Below, piece by piece: positions 1-5,492 of a DNA stretch of 11,412 nucleotides (its first letter is position 1; every line of letters begins with the position of its first letter). Below the pieces are notes generated by a model that had not been told where the DNA came from, made no database searches, and was given only the letters and a program-made list of their open reading frames with translations. Made by a program: the position numbers and the translations under genes. Origin of the DNA: Rhizobium sp. Q54 (GTDB taxonomy: Bacteria > Pseudomonadota > Alphaproteobacteria > Rhizobiales > Beijerinckiaceae); NCBI GenBank assembly GCA_945901195.1, contig CAMDKB010000111.1, positions 1 through 11,412 of the forward strand. Direction: 5' to 3'.

Positions 1-147
1 GCGCGCGGCGTCCGTCCGGTTCATGCCGTCGAGCACGGCCGCCAGCGACAGCAATCGCCGGCTCTGGTTGTTGTCCCTGGTCCGCTTGGCCAGCCCACGA
101 AGCTCGGCAGCGGAATAATCGGTGCGCAATTTCAAGGCTGAAGGCAT
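1..147 (-). mobile_element. IS630-type transposase, N-terminal fragment cut by window edge
   Basis: The minus strand from the ATG at 145-147 encodes 49 residues before the window ends, beginning MPSALKLRTDYSAAELRGLA and continuing through an NQSRRLLSLAAVLDGM stretch to DAAR. This pattern (xDYSAAELRxLAxRTxDxxQSRRLLxLAAVxDGMxRxDAAR) is the usual start of the helix-turn-helix DNA-binding region of IS630-family transposases of alphaproteobacteria. The DDE catalytic domain would lie outside the window. A GGAGAG ribosome-binding site sits just upstream of the ATG. The insertion sequence end must lie between 148 and about 239. IS630 elements duplicate a TA dinucleotide and several TAs occur near 227-232, but I cannot identify the terminal inverted repeat. 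Intactness of the element cannot be judged. Confidence 0.72.
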
Positions 148-239
148 GGTGCGACTCTCCTCGCGCCGAAAGAATCAGAATTTTCGTGTCGGGGGAATCC
201 CCATGAGTCAGGACGTCATGCCGTTAGTATAAACTGCCA

Positions 240-1067
240 TCATCCTTTCAGCACGAAGCCGGCTTCGATGCCGCATTTCTGCGCCGCTGCATTTGGCTCG
301 ATACTCACATCCCAGGAGTTGGCGTCGTAACGTCTGCCGTTGACGGCGTCCGCATGAGAAGACACCAGCCATAACAGCGGCGGCACCATTTCGTCTGGCT
401 CGACGAACCGTTCAATCTTGCCGTCGCGGCTTGCCTGCCGCAATCCATCCGACATGCCCTGCGTATGCGCGCCTGCGCCGGGATTGAGTATGTTTACGGT
501 CACGCCGGTGCCCGCCAGCTCTTTCGCCCAAACTTCGCTTGCCATTTCAAGCGCCGCCTTTGACGCGTTATAGGGCGTCGTGCCCGGGCGATTCATGGTT
601 TCGAGCTTTGTCGTCACGTTGATGATACGGCCCCAGCCTTGTTGCATCAAGAAGGGCGCAATGCGGCGACTCATCTTGTTGGCAATGCCGAAATTCGTAT
701 CCATGACGTTCTGCACGACTTCATCGCCGATTTCCCAGAAACGCGGTGCGGGTTTGCCAAACTCGCGGCCCGGCGAAATATAGGTGAATGTCAAACCGGC
801 ATTGTTGATGAGACCATCAATGCGGCCAAAGCGTTTGACCGCAGCCCGAGGCACCCCATCGCAAGCGGCTGGATCGCGCAGATCGGCGACATGCGTTTCA
901 ACATTGTCGCGCCACGGCTCGTTCGCAATATCTTTGCGCAACAGGTCGACGTCGCCGCTGAGATGGCCCACGGCAAACGCCTTGTGGCCAGCAGCGGCCA
1001 GTCCCAGCGCCATGGCGCGGCCAAGACCGCGCAGGCCGCCGGTGACGATTAAGGCTCGGCTTGTCAT
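240..1067 (-). CDS. SDR family NAD(P)-dependent oxidoreductase
   Basis: This is a 275-residue classical short-chain dehydrogenase/reductase, a cytosolic Rossmann-fold enzyme that reduces or oxidises a carbonyl/hydroxyl with NAD(P)(H). The cofactor motif TGGLRGLG is at residues 9-16, NNAG at 88-91 and the catalytic YNASK at 166-170 (Tyr166, Lys170). The catalytic Ser position, 13 residues before the Tyr, is Thr153 in NVTTK; Thr can sometimes replace Ser. The substrate is unknown. The ATG at 1065-1067 is the only plausible start, because an in-frame TAA lies a short way upstream; the ribosome site (GGACGG) is weak. It is the last gene of a minus-strand block with the cupin protein and the Bug receptor, though 122 bases separate it from its upstream neighbour. 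A role in the same catabolic route is inferred from position only. Confidence 0.9.
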   Translation of the reverse strand: MTSRALIVTGGLRGLGRAMALGLAAAGHKAFAVGHLSGDVDLLRKDIANEPWRDNVETHVADLRDPAACDGVPRAAVKRFGRIDGLINNAGLTFTYISPGREFGKPAPRFWEIGDEVVQNVMDTNFGIANKMSRRIAPFLMQQGWGRIINVTTKLETMNRPGTTPYNASKAALEMASEVWAKELAGTGVTVNILNPGAGAHTQGMSDGLRQASRDGKIERFVEPDEMVPPLLWLVSSHADAVNGRRYDANSWDVSIEPNAAAQKCGIEAGFVLKG

Positions 1068-1189
1068 GAGTGTACCGTCCGGTTTGTGGGAGCTTGTTTA
1101 CCGGGAGCAGGTGTCGCCTGTCGACTCATCACTTTGGAAAGCACGAAGGCGTACTGGTGCTGATGCGCCGTGTGCCGGGCTGATTCATA

Positions 1190-1822
1190 TCAATCAGAGC
1201 TGCCACTGGTATTGTTTTGAGCGCGCAGATGGCTCCGGTATTTAGCATTTCCACTTGTCTGCCCGGGCCCCAGTTTACGCCAGACAATCGTCACAAGCCG
1301 TGGCTTGAGGATCAGGCTTTGGGGCGTTTGGATCTGTATGGAAAGTTCGTGGCCCGTGCTCGCGCGTTCAGCGAGCAACGTTCCTGCGATGCCTACGAAT
1401 GCGGCGGTGCGTTGATCCAGAGTCCCAAGACCGACGTCCTCGACTTCGAAACCCTGTTCACGCAACGATTGCGTGAAATATTCGCGTACGTCGCGCGCGT
1501 CCGCATGCGACAGCATGCTGAAAACGCCCGAATCCAGCGCATCTTTATGTGGCAACCACCGCGTCGAATTGACGGTCAGCGCGCCGGACGGTTTGGTGAG
1601 CCAGTCCGGCAGCAACGCGCCGGGACCAGACGTGCTTGTCCGGCTCGTGCCATCGGCTTCGACCGCCACCCCCGTGGACGTGCCCAACAGGTGATAAAAT
1701 GCGACAGAAAGATAGGGCGAGCCGGCAAACCTATGACAAGAATCAACGGCAGAAACAACCAGCGAAACATAAATAGGCCCCATGCAAGATGGCAGGGCAA
1801 TCATTGTCGACAGCGATTTCAA
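1190..1822 (-). CDS. Hypothetical protein, N-terminus uncertain (possible frameshift)
   Basis: I do not recognise this family. The frame is open for 210 codons. The C-terminal two thirds look like a real protein: an acidic helical part (about residues 107-131, with HADARDVREYF and LREQGFEVEDVG), then a hydrophobic Ala/Gly-rich helix (137-152) and a beta-rich tail ending in LVTIVWRKLG. The N-terminus is doubtful. The only far-upstream start is TTG at 1822, and in-frame ATGs at 1804 and 1783 lack good ribosome sites. In a neighbouring frame an ATG at 1770, preceded by a GGGG run, encodes a convincing membrane anchor or signal (MFRWLFLPLILVIGLP) that runs out of frame. The gene may therefore be a small membrane-anchored or exported protein with one base missing. 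The opposite strand is also open here but encodes an Arg/Gln-rich shadow. Its neighbours suggest membership of the receptor-cupin transcription unit. Confidence 0.5.
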   Translation of the reverse strand: MKSLSTMIALPSCMGPIYVSLVVSAVDSCHRFAGSPYLSVAFYHLLGTSTGVAVEADGTSRTSTSGPGALLPDWLTKPSGALTVNSTRWLPHKDALDSGVFSMLSHADARDVREYFTQSLREQGFEVEDVGLGTLDQRTAAFVGIAGTLLAERASTGHELSIQIQTPQSLILKPRLVTIVWRKLGPGQTSGNAKYRSHLRAQNNTSGSSD

Positions 1823-1885
1823 TCTCGCTAACGCAACGGCGGCAATCCCTGCATCTGGCTAACAGCGCGTTAACGGCGCGAGCGC

Positions 1886-3100
1886 TCATTCGGGATAGCC
1901 TTCCGGCGTCTCATAAAGTTTATTGTCCGTACGCGACGGCACGCCTTCGCTTTTCAGCACCGTCTCGAATTCTCTGCGGATATAGGGATCTTCTTCGTGA
2001 TAGGGGATGGCTGTGCCACCCCGCTTGAGATCTATGGCTCCAAAGTCAATCAGCTTTTCGCCGGGACGTCCGGGCCTGCGCGCGGGGTGATTGTTCACAC
2101 CAAACCATGCGGTGAGTCGCAACGCTTCCTTGCTGACGCCAAAGTGCTGGTGAAACCAATCACCCGACATGGGCGCTGCTGATACCATGCCAACAGGTTC
2201 GTAGTCCTGCCGCATGACTTCGCTCTCAAGGCCGTTGTTCCACGGCATTGTGCCGAGCCTGTCAGGCCATGTGTAGGAATAGCCCTTGCCTTTCAGGCAG
2301 ATCAGCACAGCACAGGAATCGTGTTTGTGCGCTTTGGAATAGCGGCCTGTCTCATGCTGGCCGATCCAGAGATAAAAATCGCTACCCGAAAATTCCGGCT
2401 CCAGACGCCGGTAGCCAGGAGAGCGCCGATTATCCAGCGGCATGTCGCAATTGGCAATGTCAGTCATGAAATTGGTTTTCATCATTGCAAGCCCGCGCAA
2501 TTTGTCAGGTGCAACATCGTCGCGCTGTTTAAAGAATTCTTCTGTTCCCGCAAAGCGCTCGTTGAAGACGAAGGGACAATCGAAAACGAATTTTGCATTG
2601 TTCACAAGATTGAAAATATTCGGCGCTGATGTTCCGCACAACAACAAGGCAGGTGACGACGATGCATTTACAAAACGATGTTTCGCATTAAGCGGGATCG
2701 AGAACATCGAATATTGCTGCCATTCAAAGACATTCTTGGCGGGTGATCCGTCCTGCCACACTTCTGTCGTGCCGCGTCCTTCCACCACCAGGACAGTCTT
2801 TTCATAAAGATGCTTCTCGATTTCCAACGCGCCGCCACCAGGCACTTCCACGATATACATGCCCCATAGCCCCTCGGTGCCATAGAGCTGGATATAGGAG
2901 CCGCGCCCGCCCAGCCGTTTCCACGGCGCTATCGGAAGGTCCTGCACACGTCGCACGCCAATGGCGCGATAGATCGGGATGCCCTCTGATTCCATGAAGC
3001 GGTCGTAATTGGATTTGGCGCGCTCAAATTTGCCAAAGCCGGCATTCTCCCCCGCCTTGGGTTCATGCCAGTGAACGACGCCTTCTGAATCATGCGGCAT
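1886..3100 (-). CDS. Two-cupin-domain protein, gentisate dioxygenase-like
   Basis: This 404-residue protein has the bicupin layout of gentisate 1,2-dioxygenase-like enzymes. The N-terminal cupin spans roughly residues 78-155 (EIEKHLYEKTVLVVEGRG, then a FSIPLNAKHRFVN strand). The C-terminal cupin spans roughly 245-335 and carries the better metal site: H258 and H260 in KAHKHDS, and H317/H319 in GDWFHQHF. The glutamate usual in cupin motif 1 after HxH is replaced by Val264, so metal ligation may use three His only. Family knowledge supports a cytosolic Fe- or Mn-dependent ring-cleaving or related oxygenase, but substrate and activity cannot be read from sequence. The start ATG at 3098-3100 has an AAGGGA ribosome site 8 bases upstream. 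It lies 21 bases after the Bug/TctC receptor gene and is surely co-transcribed with it, suggesting that the receptor's ligand, or a product of it, is this enzyme's substrate. Confidence 0.85.
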   Translation of the reverse strand: MPHDSEGVVHWHEPKAGENAGFGKFERAKSNYDRFMESEGIPIYRAIGVRRVQDLPIAPWKRLGGRGSYIQLYGTEGLWGMYIVEVPGGGALEIEKHLYEKTVLVVEGRGTTEVWQDGSPAKNVFEWQQYSMFSIPLNAKHRFVNASSSPALLLCGTSAPNIFNLVNNAKFVFDCPFVFNERFAGTEEFFKQRDDVAPDKLRGLAMMKTNFMTDIANCDMPLDNRRSPGYRRLEPEFSGSDFYLWIGQHETGRYSKAHKHDSCAVLICLKGKGYSYTWPDRLGTMPWNNGLESEVMRQDYEPVGMVSAAPMSGDWFHQHFGVSKEALRLTAWFGVNNHPARRPGRPGEKLIDFGAIDLKRGGTAIPYHEEDPYIRREFETVLKSEGVPSRTDNKLYETPEGYPE

Positions 3101-3121
3101 TCTATTTTTCCCTTGATATTA

Positions 3122-4180
3122 TTATTGCGGCTTATAAAGCGCGCGTACCTTGTCGAGAACGTCTGTCGGCGCGGCAGCAAGTTTGTCGATCAGCGCTAGA
3201 ACCTCCACGCCATCGATAGGGCTGATGCCGATCTTCAGCTTCTCGGCCTCCGCCAGATATTGCGGGTCTTTGTGGGCTGCCATGAAGGCCTTTTTCAACA
3301 CTTCGGCACGTTCGGGCGAAAGACCCGGCGGCGCAACGAAGGGACGCGATGTGATGAACGGCAATTCGGTGGTTTCGATAAAGGCCAGCGCTGCAGCATC
3401 TTTGGCAAGTTCGCGCGCGGTCGGTACATTGGGTAGATCGGGATGGCGTGTACGGCGCGCAAATTGCAGCCACGGCGCAACAGGTCCATCCGCCTGCAGA
3501 TAATGCGGACGCGCACCGCGCACGGATGAAAAGTCAGTGATACGCCCTTCGATTTCGCCGCGGTCTATGGCCAGAAACAGATCGCCGCTGCCCTTGTATC
3601 CCGTGATCTGCCGGACATTCAGGCCAATGGTGTCAGCCAGAATCTTGGGAACGTCAGTTCCCGTCGAGCCTTCGCCGGTGCCGCCCAGTTGCAGACTGGG
3701 GCCGCCTGGCTTGCGCGCATCGTCCAGCGTCTTGATCTTTGCGTCCCTGCGCACCCACAGCACGAAAGCATCTTCTTCATAACTGGAAGATGAGCCCAGC
3801 CATGTGAATTTGCGAATGTCGAATTTCACCTTGTCGCTGTCGCCCAGCACAGCAAGAAGTGGAATATTGCGTGCGAACGTGCCGATCACGGAGCCGTCTT
3901 TAGGTGCGACATTGTAGAGATAATTCACCGACACCAGCGATCCTGCGCCCGGCATGTTCTGCACGGCCACAACTGGATTGCCGGAAATATGCCGGCCGAT
4001 ATGGCGCGACAACACACGCGCATAGACATCGTACCCTCCGCCATTATCATAACCAACAATGAGGCGGATCGGCGTGTTGCGATAAAAATCCTCAACCTTC
4101 TGCGCTTGTGCCGCATGTGGCGCGATACTGATCGCAAGAGCCGCCTGTATTACTTGAGTAATCGTGCGCAAAGCTCGCAT
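3122..4180 (-). CDS. Bug/TctC-type periplasmic substrate-binding protein
   Basis: This is a receptor of the tripartite tricarboxylate transporter (TTT/Bug) family, which binds carboxylates in the periplasm. I place the start at ATG 4178-4180, with an AGAAGG ribosome site, giving 352 residues. A Sec signal peptide then falls at the very N-terminus: MRALRT, a hydrophobic stretch, and an AQA cleavage site near residue 26. The mature N-terminus has typical Bug features: PIRLIVGYDNGGGYDVYAR (residues 37-55) and VQNMPGAGS (73-81). The family usually has PFPPGGGTD at the first site, so GYDNGGGYD is a variant binding loop. Later LGGTGEGS and ITGYKGSGD match the second ligand-binding region. No TctA or TctB membrane subunits lie in the window, so it is an orphan receptor here. 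Orphan Bug proteins can feed unlinked transporters or act in signalling. The bicupin gene starts 21 bases after its stop. Confidence 0.92.
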   Translation of the reverse strand: MRALRTITQVIQAALAISIAPHAAQAQKVEDFYRNTPIRLIVGYDNGGGYDVYARVLSRHIGRHISGNPVVAVQNMPGAGSLVSVNYLYNVAPKDGSVIGTFARNIPLLAVLGDSDKVKFDIRKFTWLGSSSSYEEDAFVLWVRRDAKIKTLDDARKPGGPSLQLGGTGEGSTGTDVPKILADTIGLNVRQITGYKGSGDLFLAIDRGEIEGRITDFSSVRGARPHYLQADGPVAPWLQFARRTRHPDLPNVPTARELAKDAAALAFIETTELPFITSRPFVAPPGLSPERAEVLKKAFMAAHKDPQYLAEAEKLKIGISPIDGVEVLALIDKLAAAPTDVLDKVRALYKPQ

Positions 4181-4215
4181 GGGTTCGCCTTCTGTCAAGA
4201 TCATCATCAGCACTG

Positions 4216-4282
4216 ATACCAAAGCGATGAACTTGCCCCATCGCTTTGGCGAGCGCGAATGCGCGCCGGATGCCCTTGGTAT
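4216..4282 (-). promoter_or_regulatory. Leader with competing inverted repeats before the Bug receptor gene
   Basis: The minus-strand leader of the receptor gene contains a perfect 11-base inverted repeat, CCAAAGCGATG (4219-4229) and CATCGCTTTGG (4239-4249), with a 9-base loop. The 4216-4222 segment (ATACCAA on plus) is also complementary to TTGGTAT at 4276-4282. The two pairings share bases, so they cannot form together. The outer copy overlaps the putative -10 box. No T-run follows, so this is not a simple intrinsic terminator. It could be an operator or an alternative-fold leader RNA; the sequence shows only the symmetry. Confidence 0.45.
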
Positions 4283-4307
4283 AAGCAGACCGGCAATCAA
4301 ATCTCAA
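4279..4307 (-). promoter_or_regulatory. Putative sigma-70-type promoter for the receptor-cupin operon
   Basis: On the minus strand TTGAGA (4302-4307) is separated by exactly 17 bases from TTATAC (4279-4284). This is a close match to the consensus TTGACA-17-TATAAT. It overlaps the last codons of the upstream Sua5 gene and would give a leader of about 90 bases before the receptor ATG at 4180. Transcription of the receptor-cupin block independent of the housekeeping Sua5 gene is inferred from this. Confidence 0.5.
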
Positions 4308-5302
4308 GCGCGCGGCGCGGCAGCGCGCCGCAGCCGGTCATTGATAGCTTCGCCAAGGCCGAAGTTCGGCACGGGCGCGATGGCGATCCGTCTGGCGCCG
4401 CTGGCGTCGAGCTTGCGCAAATAGGCGAAGAGATTGGCCGCAGCTTCACGCAGATCACCACGCGGGGATAGATCCGCATAGGCCATGGCGAGGGGCGCCA
4501 TTGCGCCCGTCTGTCCGGCAAAATCGAGAAAGGCTTCTCCACGCTCGATATCGCGCGCTTCAAGCCGTAGTAACGCCTCCGGTGCGTAGTGGCTGGCGAG
4601 CATGCCCGGCGCATGGATGGCAGCTTCGGTCTTCGGCGTTGCAACCGGGCGCTTGAGCACCCGCTCGATATCCTCGCGCGCCAGGCCGCCAGGTCGCAAA
4701 AGAACTGGCTGCTCCCCAAGGCATGACACAATGGTCGATTCCAGCCCGACAGCGGTGGACCCGCCGTCGATGACAAGTTCGCAGCGTCCGTCCAGCTCCG
4801 CCATGACGTGATCTGCGCTCGTCGGGCTGATGCGACCGGACCGGTTCGCTGACGGTGCGGCCACCGGTCTGCCGAACGCGGATAGAACCGCCAGAGCAAG
4901 CGGATGGGCCGGCACGCGCAGGGCGACGCTATCGAGCCCGGCGCGGGCCAGTTCGCAGACCTGACACCCGCTGGACACTGGCACAACCAGCGTCAGCGGT
5001 CCGGGCCAGAAGGCATGGGCCAGCGCCAGGGCATCAGCATTGAAATTCCCCTGAGCCTGCGCGGCACTCGAGTCCGCCACATGGGAAATCAGTGGATTGA
5101 ATGCAGGCCGCGCCTTCGCTTCATAGATGCGGGCAACGGCGGGTCCGGAAGTCGCGTCAGCGCCAAGGCCGTAAACTGTTTCGGTGGGAAACGACACGAG
5201 GCCACCCCCAGCCAGCACGTCCACAGCGCGTGCAATGGCCTCCGGCCCGGAGTTCAGCCGCAGGGTGGAGCGGGATTTTGCATTATCGTTGCAATAATTC
5301 AC
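4304..5302 (-). CDS. sua5: L-threonylcarbamoyladenylate synthase (Sua5 type)
   Basis: This enzyme makes threonylcarbamoyl-AMP from threonine, bicarbonate and ATP, the first step of t6A37 modification in ANN-decoding tRNAs. The YrdC domain fills roughly the first 210 residues: PTETVYGLG (39-47), KARPAFNPL (63-71), PSANRSGRISPT (150-161) and STIVSC (189-194) are all family hallmarks that line the ATP/threonine pocket. The linker motif APGMLASHYAP (231-241) and the C-terminal Sua5 domain to residue 332 mark the long Sua5 form rather than the short TsaC form. The start is GTG at 5300-5302, because an in-frame TGA closes the frame shortly upstream and the nearby ATG at 5281-5283 is out of frame. 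A direct repeat overlaps this start. It is cytosolic, normally essential or near-essential, and is probably not functionally linked to its catabolic neighbours. Confidence 0.95.
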   Translation of the reverse strand: MNYCNDNAKSRSTLRLNSGPEAIARAVDVLAGGGLVSFPTETVYGLGADATSGPAVARIYEAKARPAFNPLISHVADSSAAQAQGNFNADALALAHAFWPGPLTLVVPVSSGCQVCELARAGLDSVALRVPAHPLALAVLSAFGRPVAAPSANRSGRISPTSADHVMAELDGRCELVIDGGSTAVGLESTIVSCLGEQPVLLRPGGLAREDIERVLKRPVATPKTEAAIHAPGMLASHYAPEALLRLEARDIERGEAFLDFAGQTGAMAPLAMAYADLSPRGDLREAAANLFAYLRKLDASGARRIAIAPVPNFGLGEAINDRLRRAAAPRA

Positions 5303-5314
5303 TATCGTTCCAAT
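5284..5314. repeat. 12-base direct repeat across the Sua5 start codon
   Basis: TATCGTTGCAAT (5284-5295) and TATCGTTCCAAT (5303-5314) differ at one base and start 19 bases apart. On the coding (minus) strand each copy is followed by a start-like triplet, GTG for the outer copy and ATG for the inner one, and only the GTG is in frame. This may be a recent short tandem duplication that moved the start, or a paired regulator site. The sequence does not decide between them. Confidence 0.5.
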
Positions 5315-5336
5315 GGCTCATTGTGCCCAGGGCAGT

Positions 5337-5366
5337 TTGCGCTTTACTCAAGGGGAAGAATATAGT
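5337..5366 (+). promoter_or_regulatory. Putative promoter of the acyl-CoA operon
   Basis: TTGCGC (5337-5342) and TATAGT (5361-5366) are separated by 18 bases, an acceptable sigma-70-like pair. The -10 box lies inside the left half of the 24-base palindrome at 5360-5383, the classic position for a repressor operator. The resulting leader would be about 120 bases. Confidence 0.4.
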
Positions 5367-5383
5367 TTATATATAAACTATAT
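5360..5383. promoter_or_regulatory. Perfect 24-base AT-rich palindrome, probable repressor operator
   Basis: The 24 bases centred on 5371/5372 read identically on both strands. Each half is ATATAGTTTATA or its complement, with no mismatch. It is made only of A/T apart from one G and one C, in an otherwise GC-rich region. Size and symmetry suit a dimeric regulator of the MarR or TetR type, both of which commonly control acyl-CoA or aromatic-acid genes. It overlaps the putative -10 of the acyl-CoA dehydrogenase promoter and is 58-81 bases upstream of the divergent Sua5 start. No regulator gene is in the window. Confidence 0.65.
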
Positions 5384-5424
5384 ATCTTTCGGAAGCCGGT
5401 TTGTCGGCTGTGTGGGGCGATGCG

Positions 5425-5463
5425 TCAAGCCAGTGCCCCAAGCCAGTGCCTCAAGCCGACTGG
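5425..5463. repeat. Three tandem copies of a 13-base unit in the acyl-CoA dehydrogenase leader
   Basis: The units are TCAAGCCAGTGCC (5425-5437), CCAAGCCAGTGCC (5438-5450) and a degenerate TCAAGCCGACTGG (5451-5463). The first two differ at one base. The array ends 17 bases before the GAGGAG ribosome site. It may affect leader folding or simply be slippage. A weak AGCCG/CGGCT hairpin lies just before it (5394-5409). Confidence 0.6.
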
Positions 5464-5492
5464 AGGCATGCGGAAAGTTTGAGGAGACAGTG

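Noticed and set aside
1217..1831. Plus-strand open frame of 204 codons opposite the 1190-1822 gene
   Set aside because: Very Arg/Gln-rich translation, no ribosome site, and the minus strand in this stretch has a more protein-like sequence and sits in the same orientation as its neighbours.
4181..4300. Longer start for the Bug receptor at 4300
   Set aside because: It would bury the signal peptide 40 residues inside the protein and overlap the putative promoter; ATG 4180 has AGAAGG upstream.
5313..5492. Upstream extension of the acyl-CoA dehydrogenase by 60 residues
   Set aside because: It would translate the palindrome and tandem repeats, has no ribosome site, and the GAGGAG-preceded ATG at 5493 fits the family start.
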